The notes: generated from the letters alone by a model not told the origin. DNA of 14,770 bases from an uncultured Succinatimonas sp. (GCF_905203285.1 NZ_CAJKVK010000050.1:1-14770); one strand, 5' to 3'. Shown: positions 4,894 through 14,733, counted from the stretch's first letter. Translations and numbers: made by a program.

Positions 4894-7800
4894 ATGAGTA
4901 ATCCGCACTTTAATGTAATTAATTCAAACAGTCTTGAAACTCTGGCAAAAATCTGCGCGCAGCTGATGGAGCGTTACCCTCTTGCCGATCCTCTTTTAAA
5001 TGAGGAAATAGTGGTAATGAATATGGGCATGCGCTCTTTTTTAACGCAGGAAATCGCCAAGCAAAATCAAATTGCCGCGCAATGCAATTTTCAGCAAATT
5101 TGGCAGCTTATTTGGAATATTCACAATAAAGTAAACGGCAGTGACGATAAATTAAACCGTTTTGACAGATCTTATATTGCATGGAATATTGCCGGAATGC
5201 GTGATATCTGGTCAAATCCTGAAATTAAGGGATTTGAAAAGATGCAGGAGTATGTCAAAGATGACACTGACGGATCGCGCTGTTATGAGCTGGCGGCAAA
5301 AATAGCCGATACTTTTGACCAGTATCAGATGTATCGGCCTGATTGGATTGCCGCGTTTAATACCTTTACTTATGAAGATTTTTTAGCTTTTGATGCTGAT
5401 AATGACGCGCCCGGCAAGATTAACGATTGGATAAATGAAAATACGCGCAGCAAAAACTCAGAAGGACGCGGCAGGGCTATTCGTGAAGTGCTTATTTCCA
5501 ATTTGTGGCAGGTAAGATTATGGTGCATGTTAAGAAGTAATTTTCTGCTGCAAAATGAAGAAGGAACTGCGCTTGCGGGGTTAGAAAGGGAAAATGCGCT
5601 TTTGGATCGCGCCGAGGTAATGCTGCGGCTTCGTATGGCCTTATTGTCGGATAGAAAGATTGATAGGCTGCCGCAAAGAGTATTTATTTTCGGCGTGTCA
5701 TCATTGCCTTTGCAGGTTATTGCCTTTTTGGAAGCTCTTTCATATCGCAGCCAGGTTTTTTTGTTTTTATTAAATCCCTGTGCCGAATATTGGGGAGATA
5801 TCGATTCAAGCTGGAAGTTTAATTTTAAAGAATATAAAAAAAGGATTTTAGCGGTTACCGACAAACAGTATCCTTTGGGAGAAAATCAGCGTTCTGCAGG
5901 GATCGGAAAAAATTTTAGTGAAAACTCGTATAACAATGACGGCGATTTAATTGAAGGTAATCCTTTGCTGTTGTCTTTTGGTAAGCAGGCGCGGGATAAT
6001 TTAGCTTTGCTTTTATCTAAAGAACCGGTTCCGCTTTTTATTAATGCATTTGTTGAAAATGACGAATCTTCGCTTTTAGGTGCCGTTCAGCGTCAGCTTT
6101 TATCTTTAAGCGTTCCGGAAGAACCTGTAGTAATAAAAGATAACGATACCTCATTTTCCGTTCATGCCTGTCATACCAAGCGTCGGGAGATAGAAGTTTT
6201 GCGCGACGCGATTTTGGCTAAATTTAAAGAGGCAAAGGAAAAGGGCGAAAAACTTCTGCCGCGGGACATCGTGGTCATGGTTCCGACAATTAACGAATAT
6301 GCCCCTTATATAAGCGCAGTTTTTGGGGAAGTTTCGCCTGATGCCAATGATTATCTGCCTTATGGTATATCAGATAGAACCGTTTCGCAGTCAAGCCTTA
6401 TCGCCGGCGCGGTTTTGACTTTAATAAATATAAGCTCCGAGCGCATTACCAATGTCCTGTTAACCGATTTATTAAGCGTACCTGCCATCGGTGCAAAATT
6501 TAATATTGATGCTGATGACGTAAGTTTAATCGTGAGATGGTTTGCAGATAACGCGGTTTTTTGGGGACTTGACGATTTTGATACGCAAAAAGAATCGGAG
6601 ATAAAGCTTGAAGGAACCTTTGAAGAAGGTTTAAAGCGTATGGTGTCAGGTGAAATGTTAGGCCCAGATTATGACAGCTACCCGGAAATTGAAGGCGATG
6701 ATGCAAAGCTTCTGGGTAATTTGGCATATTTTATAAGAGAGCTTAAAAAGTTAAGGGATATTTTTACTCCGACACTAAGTATTGAACCTGGCGAGTGGGG
6801 AAGACTTTTAAACGAGTACATAATAAATAAGTTTTTTGTTTTGGATGAAGATGTTTTAAGTGAACTGAATCCTTTATTTGAAACTGTGGATTCGGTAAGT
6901 CAAATCGTAAACTCGTTAAAACACAAACCTAAAATTACTTTACAGGTTTTTCTCGTAATGTTGTCACGTGCTCTTGATATGCAGCGTGAATATAATCCTT
7001 ATTTGCGTGACCGTATTAATTTCTGTTCTTTAGTACCGATGCGAGCCGTACCGTTTAAGCACGTGTTTATCTTAGGCCTTAATGACATGGATTTTCCGCG
7101 CGATGAAAGAACGCCGGGATTTAATCTGATGTCGGTAAAAGGTCTTTTTCGCCGCGGTGACAGATCGCGCGGACTTGATGACCGATTTTTGTTTTTAGAA
7201 GCACTGATTTCAGCTCGTGAAAGCATATATTTTTCATATATAGGACAAAGTCCTATTGATAGAAAAGAATTAAATCCAAGCGTGGTGCTCACCGAGCTTA
7301 TGGATTACGTCTGCGACAATTTCACGCTTGAAGGTTTAGACTCTGATAAAAAGATAAGAACTGCTGCGGTAAAAGAAAGGATTTGGTGTCTTGAGCATAT
7401 GAACTCTTATCATGAGGATAATTTCATTACCCATGATGAAGCCGGAAAAATGCCTAAAATTCCTTCTTTTGACGAAAGTTCGCTGGTTATTCCGTCAGCC
7501 GATAAGCGTGAGCGGGTATTTTTAGGCGATAAAAAAGAATATGTAGCGCGAAGTGAGTTTTCCGACAAGGTTTTGCTTTCCGATCTTCTTTCTTTTTTGT
7601 CTAATTCAAGTCGTTATTTTCTCCACGATGTTTTGGATATTTCACTTGATGATTATCAAAACGATGATCTAAGTGAAGTTGAGAGCTTTTCCTTAGGTAC
7701 TCTGGAGCGCGGAAGCTTAATTGAAACTCTCGTATATTCAGATGAAAATGAAGGCAAAGAATTTCTTGAAAATTTAAAGGAAAAAGGTCAGCTGCCGTGC

Positions 7801-8421
7801 GGCATTTTCGGACAAAAAGAAGAACACCTGCTTTTTGACAGCGCATTGAAGATAAGAAAGGCTTTGAATTCACGCGGATGTGAATTAAGCAAGGATAAAA
7901 CTTATGTAAACGTAAGCAGTGAGAAATTTACGGTAAAAGTTAACGATAAGTCATATACGCTTATGCTTGAAGGTATCATTGATACGGACAAATACGGTAT
8001 TTATCCGTTTAATGATTTTTCAAATAACAGCGTAAAGCCGCTTTTAAAGTTTGCGTTAAAGGCAGCTCAAGCTGCGCTTGTAGGAAAAGGACAGCCTGAA
8101 TATTTTCTGGTAGATAAAAACGCTCAAGTTTTAACCTTTAAGGGGTATACCTACAAAGAGGCTTACGATTTAACCGCAAGATTGCTGCTTTTCTTTATCG
8201 CAGGACGAATTCATCCGTATCCTTTAATTATTTCGGCATTAAAACAAAAAGATTTAGCTGATGTCATAGCAAAGGGTAAATTTACCGATATTTCTTTTAC
8301 GCAAGAAGAGAGCTATGTCTTCGGCTCTTTTGAGCATTTAGTTAAAAATGAAGTTAATAATAAGCTTTTGTTTTTATTTTATGATTTTTATAAAAACAAT
8401 ATTGAAAGCAGGGTTAATTAA
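4894..8421 (+). CDS. recC: Exodeoxyribonuclease V subunit gamma (RecC)
   Basis: A 1175-residue RecC (E. coli about 1122), the scaffold subunit of RecBCD that splits the duplex, threads the 3' strand and reads Chi. The start ATG 4894 follows AGGA at 4884-4887. The N-terminal third matches RecC: IVVMNMGMRSFL (39-50), then IADTFDQYQMYRPDW (137-151), equivalent to the E. coli ADLFDQY...YRPDW segment. The middle carries VPMRAVPFKHVFILGLND, then RRGDRSRGLDDRFLFLEAL and YIGQSP, all strongly RecC-like. The helicase-like fold lacks Walker motifs, as expected. At positions equivalent to the E. coli Chi-contact residues, Gln38, Thr40, Gln44, Leu64 and Leu134 appear as Met42, Met44, Ser48, Gln68 and Thr140. 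Trp70, Asp133, Asp136 and Arg142 are kept (Trp74, Asp139, Asp142, Arg148). It is first in the operon, 14 bases before recB, with no ptrA between. Confidence 0.96.
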   Translation: MSNPHFNVINSNSLETLAKICAQLMERYPLADPLLNEEIVVMNMGMRSFLTQEIAKQNQIAAQCNFQQIWQLIWNIHNKVNGSDDKLNRFDRSYIAWNIAGMRDIWSNPEIKGFEKMQEYVKDDTDGSRCYELAAKIADTFDQYQMYRPDWIAAFNTFTYEDFLAFDADNDAPGKINDWINENTRSKNSEGRGRAIREVLISNLWQVRLWCMLRSNFLLQNEEGTALAGLERENALLDRAEVMLRLRMALLSDRKIDRLPQRVFIFGVSSLPLQVIAFLEALSYRSQVFLFLLNPCAEYWGDIDSSWKFNFKEYKKRILAVTDKQYPLGENQRSAGIGKNFSENSYNNDGDLIEGNPLLLSFGKQARDNLALLLSKEPVPLFINAFVENDESSLLGAVQRQLLSLSVPEEPVVIKDNDTSFSVHACHTKRREIEVLRDAILAKFKEAKEKGEKLLPRDIVVMVPTINEYAPYISAVFGEVSPDANDYLPYGISDRTVSQSSLIAGAVLTLINISSERITNVLLTDLLSVPAIGAKFNIDADDVSLIVRWFADNAVFWGLDDFDTQKESEIKLEGTFEEGLKRMVSGEMLGPDYDSYPEIEGDDAKLLGNLAYFIRELKKLRDIFTPTLSIEPGEWGRLLNEYIINKFFVLDEDVLSELNPLFETVDSVSQIVNSLKHKPKITLQVFLVMLSRALDMQREYNPYLRDRINFCSLVPMRAVPFKHVFILGLNDMDFPRDERTPGFNLMSVKGLFRRGDRSRGLDDRFLFLEALISARESIYFSYIGQSPIDRKELNPSVVLTELMDYVCDNFTLEGLDSDKKIRTAAVKERIWCLEHMNSYHEDNFITHDEAGKMPKIPSFDESSLVIPSADKRERVFLGDKKEYVARSEFSDKVLLSDLLSFLSNSSRYFLHDVLDISLDDYQNDDLSEVESFSLGTLERGSLIETLVYSDENEGKEFLENLKEKGQLPCGIFGQKEEHLLFDSALKIRKALNSRGCELSKDKTYVNVSSEKFTVKVNDKSYTLMLEGIIDTDKYGIYPFNDFSNNSVKPLLKFALKAAQAALVGKGQPEYFLVDKNAQVLTFKGYTYKEAYDLTARLLLFFIAGRIHPYPLIISALKQKDLADVIAKGKFTDISFTQEESYVFGSFEHLVKNEVNNKLLFLFYDFYKNNIESRVN

Positions 8422-8435
8422 CATAAGGAAGAAAA

Positions 8436-11400
8436 ATGGCAGCAAATACGAAAGCTCTTTTAATTAAAGATTTTGTCTTAAGTAATTCTTCCTTGATTGA
8501 GGCAAGTGCCGGAACCGGTAAGACTTTTACCATTACTTATTTGGTTTTGCGTCTTTTGCTTGGCTCAGGTGATGCAAAAACACGTTTAAGGCAAGGTCCT
8601 CTTGATTTGGATCAGATTCTGATTGTGACTTTTACGCGTGCCGCAGCTTCCGATTTAAGAAAAAGAATTCGGGAAAATATTAGACAGGCTCGAGAGGCAT
8701 TTGATGAATTTGCAAAAGATCCTAAATACAGAGCTAAAGATGAGCCGCTTAACGATTTGCTTATTGAAATGCAGGAAAAAGGTATAAGCCCTAAAGATTG
8801 TTCCCAGATTTTAAATAAAGCCGAGCGCGGCATCGACACCGCGGCAATCTGCACTATCCATTCTTTTTGCAATCGGGCTTTAAACCAGATTTATGCTTTT
8901 GAAGCAGGTGAAGCTTTTGAAATCGAGCTTACCGATGATGTTTCAAGTCAGATGAATGAAGCTTTGGTTTCATTATGGCGTGAGCTTTTTTATACAAAAG
9001 AAGATAGAGGTTTTATTTTAGATGCGTTAAGGAATATTGATCCTATTTCTTTAATATCCGGTTTTTATGCTCTGCAGAAGGTGAAACTTACCGATCCTAA
9101 AGACGGCTTTCACGGTTTTGCTCTAAAGGGGCTTAAGTATTTAAAACAAAATCTAAGTCTTCTTGATAATTTTAATTGTTTAAAAGCAGAGCTTAAGCAG
9201 ACGGAAGAGAAAGAGCGGCAAATTTTAAATGACTTTTTGTCTTCTTACGATAAAGAGTATTTGTTGGCTTGTTACGATGCTAAAAACTCATGTATTAATT
9301 CAAGTCTTGATATTAAAAAGGTTCCGGCGCTTTTAAAATCGGCAAAAACTTTACTTGATGATCTTGCTGCCGCCTATGAGGAGCCTGATCGCCGCAGACA
9401 GCTTCTTGATGATCTTTCTTGTTATCAATATGATTATTTTGTTAACAGTAGATCTCATAAAAACATTGAAAGCTGTAAGTTTCTTACAGATTTTGAAAGT
9501 GCAGTTATAGCATTACGCGATAAAGTTAAAGCAAAGCGAACCTCTCGTACACTGCTTGTCACCGAGCTTAAATTAGTGATCTTGATGCTTGCCGATGAAA
9601 AGTTCGGCAAGCTGTGCGCCAAAGATCGGGTGATGTCAAACGACGATGTGTTAAAGCGTCTTGATTATGCTTTAAACTGCAAGGGAGAGCAGAGCAGGCG
9701 TCTTGCTTCTTTACTGCGCCATCGTTATCCGGTGGCTATGATTGATGAGTTTCAGGATACCGATCCGACGCAATTTGCCATTTTTAAAAAAATCTATCTG
9801 GATAAAGATTTTACGGATAAAGCTTTTTGCTATCTGATAGGCGATCCTAAACAGTCAATTTACGCGTTTCGCGGCTCTGATATTAATTCGTATCTTGCCG
9901 CGCGCAATCTTGTTGATAAATTATCAAAAGGCACGGGACTTTATACTTTAAACACAAATTATCGCTCGCATCCTAATCTTGTAGATGGAGTTAACGCTTT
10001 ATTTTCACAGGAAATTAATGAAAAAAACGAAAGCCCGTTTTTAACCGGTGAAATTAATTTCACCCCCGTAAACCATAATAAGAGTTCGTCATTTTTCTCT
10101 TTTGAAGAGAATTTTAGCGAAGATAAAACCCCTGCAGATTATGCCGCTATTTATGTTGATAAGATTTTAAGCGATGCTTCTATTGAAAATAAGGATGATG
10201 CACAAACTCTGTATGCAAAAGCTTGTGCTCTTAGGATTAAAGAGTGTCTGCAGCATGGATTTATTTATAAAAAAACGGAACAAGGCATTACCAAACGCCG
10301 GATAATTCCTTCCGATATTGCCGTGTTGGTAAGAACGCAGAATGAAAATGCATTTGTGCAAAAGGAACTTGCCGCATTAGGTATCGGATCGGTTTATTTT
10401 TCCGATCAATCTTCGGTTTTAGGTTCGGATGAAGGAATTTCACCGGAAGCTTCCGCTCTCATTTTTTTAATGGAAGCAATGTGTGATTTTTCCAATTCTC
10501 GCAAAGTAAGAAGGCTTTTAGGCTCCGATCTTTTAAGTTTAAACGGTGATGATTTTTGCAATAAGCTTTTAAATGAAAGTTTTGAAGCTGAGGTAAGACT
10601 GTTATTTACCTGCCGTCAAAGATGGCAGAGAGAAGGTTTTTTAAGTGCCTTTTTAACTTGGTTTAAAGATCCGCTGCATGACGGACTTAAAAATACTTTG
10701 TCTTTAGAAAACGGTGAGCGCAGTCTTACTAATTATTTTCATTTAGCTGAAATTATGCAGCAGTCTCACGGCAGGATTTCAGGTATAAGAGCACAGCTTA
10801 GATGGTTTAAAGATCTTTGCAGTACCGGTCGGGATATGTTAAACGGCGAGGATGTGCAAAAACGTCTTGATAGTGAATACGATCAGGTAAAAATTCTAAC
10901 AATTCATAAATCAAAAGGTCTGGAGTTCCCTTTGGTTTTTATGCCCTTTTTATGGCTTGGCGGCAAATCTAAAAGCGCTGTTGAGTCAAGTATCGGCGGT
11001 GTTTCTTACTATGACAAAAAAGATAAGCGCACCTGTTTTGACTTTATGTGCTCTGATGAAAATGTCAAAGCGCATAATGATGACGCAAAACAGGAAGATC
11101 GCCGCTTTCTGTATGTGGCACTTACCAGAGCCTGCTATGCCAACTTCTTATTTGTTGCCGATCTTAATTTAAAAAATGCAAAAGAATTAACCAGTCTTCG
11201 TTCTATGTTAAGCGATGACGGAAGTCCTGATTTATTTATTGATAAGATTGAAAACGCTGATGAGCAAAGATTGTTTTGCTTAACTCAAAGGCAAAAGAGT
11301 TTTTATGATAATGCTGAAAAATATATAAACACTGACGATAAAAACCATCAAGGCAATTTTACGGTATCGGTTTTGCCTCAGGATGCGATTTGCCGTGATT

Positions 11401-12350
11401 TTTCTTTTTCTTCTTACAGCGCTCTTGTCGCAGGACTTCATGATAAGGCGCCATCAGTAATTGAAGGCAATAATGAAGATGAAATTGCCGAGATTGAAGA
11501 AGAATTTAACCAAAAACAGTTAAACGCTTTCACCTTTCCGCGCGGTGCGGTGCCGGGCGTGTTTTTGCATTCTTTACTTGAAAATTGTGACTTTACTTTA
11601 TGCTCAGATAACAATTATTTAAAAGATTACGTCTTTAAGTTCGTACATCAAAGTGCCAATCAGGGAACGGTAAAAAACTGGACTTATGATGAGAATGCTG
11701 CGGTAAATGCCTTAACTTTATGGCTGTATGAAATAGTGCATGCGTCTCTTTTAAAGAAAGGGAATAAATATTTTTCGTTGTCAATGCTAAACAAAGGCTC
11801 ATATATTCCTGAAATGGCTTATTTACTGCCGTCCGCTGATATGGATACGCAGCTTTTAAATGATTTATGTAAAGAAAGCGCGCAGGAAATTGCGGCAAAA
11901 GATGCATTTATAAATAAGCTGATTTCTGGACTTTACCTTGATAAAAAAGTAGTTAACGGTTTTATTAACGGCTTTTTGGATCTTGTTATGCGTACTGATT
12001 TTGACGGTCAGGAAAAATATTATGTCATTGACTATAAGTCAACGCACCTTGGTAATTTTTATCGTGATTATGCGGAAAAGAAAGTTACGCAGTCAGTTTT
12101 TGATGAGAGAAACCGTTACGACGTGCAGTACCTTTTGTACACTTTAGCGCTGCATCGCATGTTAAAAAAACGTAAAAGAGATTATTCATACGAAAAGGAT
12201 ATCGGCGGTGTTTTGTATTTATACTTGCGCGGACTTAAAACCTCGGGCTTAATGCTTGAGCCCGAAGTGTCAAGCGGAGTTTTTTTCACTAAACCTTCTT
12301 TTAGAATTATTAAGCGGCTTGATGCTATTTTCAGCGGTCAAAAAGAATAG
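8436..12350 (+). CDS. recB: Exodeoxyribonuclease V subunit beta (RecB)
   Basis: A 1304-residue RecB (E. coli about 1180), the slow 3'-5' helicase and the nuclease of RecBCD, which also loads RecA after Chi. The start follows AAGGAAG at 8425-8431. The SF1 helicase motifs are complete: EASAGTGKT with Lys29, IDEFQDTDP with Asp437/Glu438, GDPKQSIYAFRGSD from 469, NTNYRSHP, TIHKSKGLEFP around His824, and VALTRA with Arg898. The C-terminal nuclease motifs are present: FLHSLLEN with His1045, FLDL with Asp1182, and VIDYKS with Asp1199 and Lys1201. These correspond to E. coli His956, Asp1067, Asp1080 and Lys1082. Helicase and nuclease should both be active. The extra ~120 residues are spread over the helicase accessory regions and the C-terminal part, not one added domain. 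It ends 11 bases before recD, whose ribosome-binding site overlaps the recB stop. Confidence 0.97.
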   Translation: MAANTKALLIKDFVLSNSSLIEASAGTGKTFTITYLVLRLLLGSGDAKTRLRQGPLDLDQILIVTFTRAAASDLRKRIRENIRQAREAFDEFAKDPKYRAKDEPLNDLLIEMQEKGISPKDCSQILNKAERGIDTAAICTIHSFCNRALNQIYAFEAGEAFEIELTDDVSSQMNEALVSLWRELFYTKEDRGFILDALRNIDPISLISGFYALQKVKLTDPKDGFHGFALKGLKYLKQNLSLLDNFNCLKAELKQTEEKERQILNDFLSSYDKEYLLACYDAKNSCINSSLDIKKVPALLKSAKTLLDDLAAAYEEPDRRRQLLDDLSCYQYDYFVNSRSHKNIESCKFLTDFESAVIALRDKVKAKRTSRTLLVTELKLVILMLADEKFGKLCAKDRVMSNDDVLKRLDYALNCKGEQSRRLASLLRHRYPVAMIDEFQDTDPTQFAIFKKIYLDKDFTDKAFCYLIGDPKQSIYAFRGSDINSYLAARNLVDKLSKGTGLYTLNTNYRSHPNLVDGVNALFSQEINEKNESPFLTGEINFTPVNHNKSSSFFSFEENFSEDKTPADYAAIYVDKILSDASIENKDDAQTLYAKACALRIKECLQHGFIYKKTEQGITKRRIIPSDIAVLVRTQNENAFVQKELAALGIGSVYFSDQSSVLGSDEGISPEASALIFLMEAMCDFSNSRKVRRLLGSDLLSLNGDDFCNKLLNESFEAEVRLLFTCRQRWQREGFLSAFLTWFKDPLHDGLKNTLSLENGERSLTNYFHLAEIMQQSHGRISGIRAQLRWFKDLCSTGRDMLNGEDVQKRLDSEYDQVKILTIHKSKGLEFPLVFMPFLWLGGKSKSAVESSIGGVSYYDKKDKRTCFDFMCSDENVKAHNDDAKQEDRRFLYVALTRACYANFLFVADLNLKNAKELTSLRSMLSDDGSPDLFIDKIENADEQRLFCLTQRQKSFYDNAEKYINTDDKNHQGNFTVSVLPQDAICRDFSFSSYSALVAGLHDKAPSVIEGNNEDEIAEIEEEFNQKQLNAFTFPRGAVPGVFLHSLLENCDFTLCSDNNYLKDYVFKFVHQSANQGTVKNWTYDENAAVNALTLWLYEIVHASLLKKGNKYFSLSMLNKGSYIPEMAYLLPSADMDTQLLNDLCKESAQEIAAKDAFINKLISGLYLDKKVVNGFINGFLDLVMRTDFDGQEKYYVIDYKSTHLGNFYRDYAEKKVTQSVFDERNRYDVQYLLYTLALHRMLKKRKRDYSYEKDIGGVLYLYLRGLKTSGLMLEPEVSSGVFFTKPSFRIIKRLDAIFSGQKE

Positions 12351-12361
12351 GGTGATGATTT

Positions 12362-14530
12362 ATGTCAGAGTCTATTAAAGATATTGCTATAACTCTTATT
12401 GATGCCGCTTACGGCTGTGAGTTTATTTCAAAGACCGCTCTTGCCGAGGTTCAGTATTTAAACAAAGAATATTCCTTTACGACAACATCATGTAATACTT
12501 TAGCTTTTTTCCTTATGGTGCTTCATCATAAGATGGACAACGGCGACGTATGCGTAAAACTTGACGAGACATCTATAAAAGATACTGTTTTACAATGGAT
12601 TTCTTTACTTGACGAAAAAACTTCATTAACTGATGAACAGCGGATTTTTTTAGAGTTTGCAAAAGAATTCACCACAAAAAAATTTAGCGATTTATTAGAC
12701 ATTTTAAAGTCAATTTCAGCTATAGGTGGAGCTGATGATGACACTCCTTTAGTCATAAGTCTTAACCGCTTGTATTTAAGGCGTTATTTTAATTACGAAA
12801 GAAAAGTAGCCGCTTTTATTTCCGGTCAGACTAAAAAAGAAATAACCGAAAACATGCTGCAAAAAGCACAGAATGTTCTTAACTTATTGTTTGGCAAGAA
12901 TAATATAGATGATGGGATAAATTGGCAAAAGGTTGCAGCGGCTCTTCCCGTGTTTTCGCGTTTTTGTGTGATTTCAGGAGGCCCCGGAACCGGTAAAACC
13001 ACCACGGTTTTACGTATCTTATTGTTATTACGTGCTTTATATGGATTAAAACCTAAAATTATGCTCGCGGCTCCTACGGGAAAAGCCGCCTCACGCATGG
13101 CGCAATCCATCGGATCGCAGTTGCAGAATACCGATCTTGATGATAGCTCTTCATTTATTTTTGCCGCCAAGGAATTGGCGCAAAAATGCGGTTTTGATTT
13201 TTCTGAACTTTTAGACTCTATTCCGCGTAACGCCTCAACCGTGCACTCACTTTTAAACGTGATTGTGCATAAAGTAATACCGCGTTATAACGAGCAGTAT
13301 CCGCTTGATTGCGATATCCTCGTGGTGGATGAAGTTTCAATGGTGGATTTATCTCTGTTTTATAAAATTATTGCAGCTTTAAAAGATGGGGCTACATTAA
13401 TTATGCTCGGCGATAAAGACCAGTTGTGCTCTGTTGAGTCCGGCGCTGTTTTAGGTGATATCTGCGCTAAATTAAGTGATAACGATAAAAATGCCGTAAG
13501 TGAAACCACGCTGCAGCTTTTAAGTAAATTAAGCGGTTATAGTGCTGAAAAATTATTAGAAGAAGGATCTCTTTCTGACTATACGGTACTGTTAAAGCAC
13601 AGTTGGCGTTTTAAGAATGTAAAAGGCATCGGAGATTTTGCCTCCGCGGTAAACTCAGCGCCTAGTCAATACCAGAAAAACGGCAGGCATATTATTCTTG
13701 ATATTTTGTCTTCATATCAAGATAACGGGATTTCATATTTAAAAACGACATCTCGGGATTTATCCAAAGGTTCGCCTTTTATGCGCAAACTCATAAAGGA
13801 TATTGTTTCAAGTAGTTCAAGGTGCAGCTACAAAAAATATCTTGATTTTTTAAGCTCTATTGATTTTTGCGTAGAATCTGATGAAACGGCAAATGAAGTA
13901 TTAAGCTGCATGGATGAATTTAGAATTTTGTGTTCAAATCACAGTTCGATTTTAGGTGATAAGAATTTAAACGCACTTATCGAAAGCGAGATTAAAAAGA
14001 ACTTTAATGTCGGCAACAAAGAGTTTTTTCCAGGGAAGATCGTTCTTATTACCAAAAATGATGCAGGTCTTAACGTATTTAACGGAGATGTAGGTTTTGT
14101 GGCTTATGACGGTATGGAGCAAAACCGTTCGCTTAAAGTTTTCATTCCTTCTGAAAAATACGGGATCTTGAAAGTAAGTCCGATTTTTTTAAAGCACTAT
14201 GAAAGCGGTTTTGTAATGACGGTACATAAAAGCCAGGGATCTGAATACAAGAATATATTAATTGCAATAAGTCCTAAAGATAATCCGATTTTGACTAAAG
14301 AACTCGTTTATACCGCAATAACGCGAGCTAAAGAATGGGTAAGCCTTGTTGTTTTAGAAGAAGTGTTGCTTGCGGCATGTTCGCGAAAAGTACAACGGCA
14401 AAGCGGGCTGTCTGAGCGCATAGAACACAAAGAGATGCTTCCGGTTACTAAGAAAAGAGCACAGATAGGTACTAAAATATCTACCTTTAGTAAGGAAAAA
14501 CCTGCGTCAGAGTACAGTATTTCCTTTTAA
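12362..14530 (+). CDS. recD: Exodeoxyribonuclease V subunit alpha (RecD)
   Basis: A 722-residue RecD (E. coli about 608), the fast 5'-3' SF1B helicase of RecBCD. ATG 12362 follows AGGGTGA, which overlaps the recB stop and suggests translational coupling. Motif I is GGPGTGKT (206-213, Lys212). The next motif is APTGKAASRM. Motif II is VVDEVSMVD with Asp323/Glu324, and motif III is GDKDQL (350-355). VMTVHKSQGSEY is motif V, and YTAITRA with Arg655 is motif VI. This is short RecD of the RecBCD type, since recB and recC adjoin it. It is not the stand-alone RecD2 (TraA-like) type. Extra length lies in the segment between motifs III and V and in a lysine-rich, probably disordered tail of about 35 residues after the RQSGL segment where the E. 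coli protein is close to its end. Confidence 0.95.
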   Translation: MSESIKDIAITLIDAAYGCEFISKTALAEVQYLNKEYSFTTTSCNTLAFFLMVLHHKMDNGDVCVKLDETSIKDTVLQWISLLDEKTSLTDEQRIFLEFAKEFTTKKFSDLLDILKSISAIGGADDDTPLVISLNRLYLRRYFNYERKVAAFISGQTKKEITENMLQKAQNVLNLLFGKNNIDDGINWQKVAAALPVFSRFCVISGGPGTGKTTTVLRILLLLRALYGLKPKIMLAAPTGKAASRMAQSIGSQLQNTDLDDSSSFIFAAKELAQKCGFDFSELLDSIPRNASTVHSLLNVIVHKVIPRYNEQYPLDCDILVVDEVSMVDLSLFYKIIAALKDGATLIMLGDKDQLCSVESGAVLGDICAKLSDNDKNAVSETTLQLLSKLSGYSAEKLLEEGSLSDYTVLLKHSWRFKNVKGIGDFASAVNSAPSQYQKNGRHIILDILSSYQDNGISYLKTTSRDLSKGSPFMRKLIKDIVSSSSRCSYKKYLDFLSSIDFCVESDETANEVLSCMDEFRILCSNHSSILGDKNLNALIESEIKKNFNVGNKEFFPGKIVLITKNDAGLNVFNGDVGFVAYDGMEQNRSLKVFIPSEKYGILKVSPIFLKHYESGFVMTVHKSQGSEYKNILIAISPKDNPILTKELVYTAITRAKEWVSLVVLEEVLLAACSRKVQRQSGLSERIEHKEMLPVTKKRAQIGTKISTFSKEKPASEYSISF

Positions 14531-14534
14531 ATTT

Positions 14535-14557
14535 AACTTTGAACAATAAAGTTTTTT
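14535..14557 (+). terminator. Weak candidate terminator of recD
   Basis: AACTTT (14535-14540) and AAAGTT (14548-14553) form a 6-pair stem around a 7-base loop, overlapping a T run at 14552-14557. It begins 5 bases after the recD stop. The stem has only one G-C pair, so it would be weak unless helped by other factors. Confidence 0.45.
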
Positions 14558-14684
14558 ACGATTTTTGTCTTAGTTAGAGCGGAACGGAAAAAAATAAAAA
14601 ATTTTTAAATAATTTTAATGTGAGCAAAATCGCATAAAAATCAGGGATTTTCGGAGATAATGAAGATTCCCGCTGTCGTAAAGC

Positions 14685-14723
14685 AAAAAAAGTTGTTGAC
14701 AGGAGAAAAAGAATCTCTATAAT
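14685..14723 (+). promoter_or_regulatory. Strong promoter, probably of an rRNA operon
   Basis: TTGACA (14696-14701) and TATAAT (14718-14723) are both perfect, with the 16-base spacer typical of rrn P1 promoters. A run of seven A at 14685-14691 sits where a proximal UP element would be. Start expected near 14730. The wider upstream interval 14558-14684 has a very A/T-rich block at about 14587-14618 and no gene. The leader that follows carries antitermination-like elements, supporting an rrn operon beyond the window. Confidence 0.88.
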
Positions 14724-14733
14724 GTGCAACCAC

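Noticed and set aside
5370..5864. A 164-codon open frame on the - strand inside recC, and several shorter ones inside recC, recB and recD
   Set aside because: They are shadows of strongly conserved coding sequence, with basic and serine-rich compositions typical of antisense frames.
13319..13330. Chi-like GTGGTGG sequence in recD
   Set aside because: It matches only part of GCTGGTGG. The RecC residues suggest Chi may differ here, and a single partial match carries no statistical weight.
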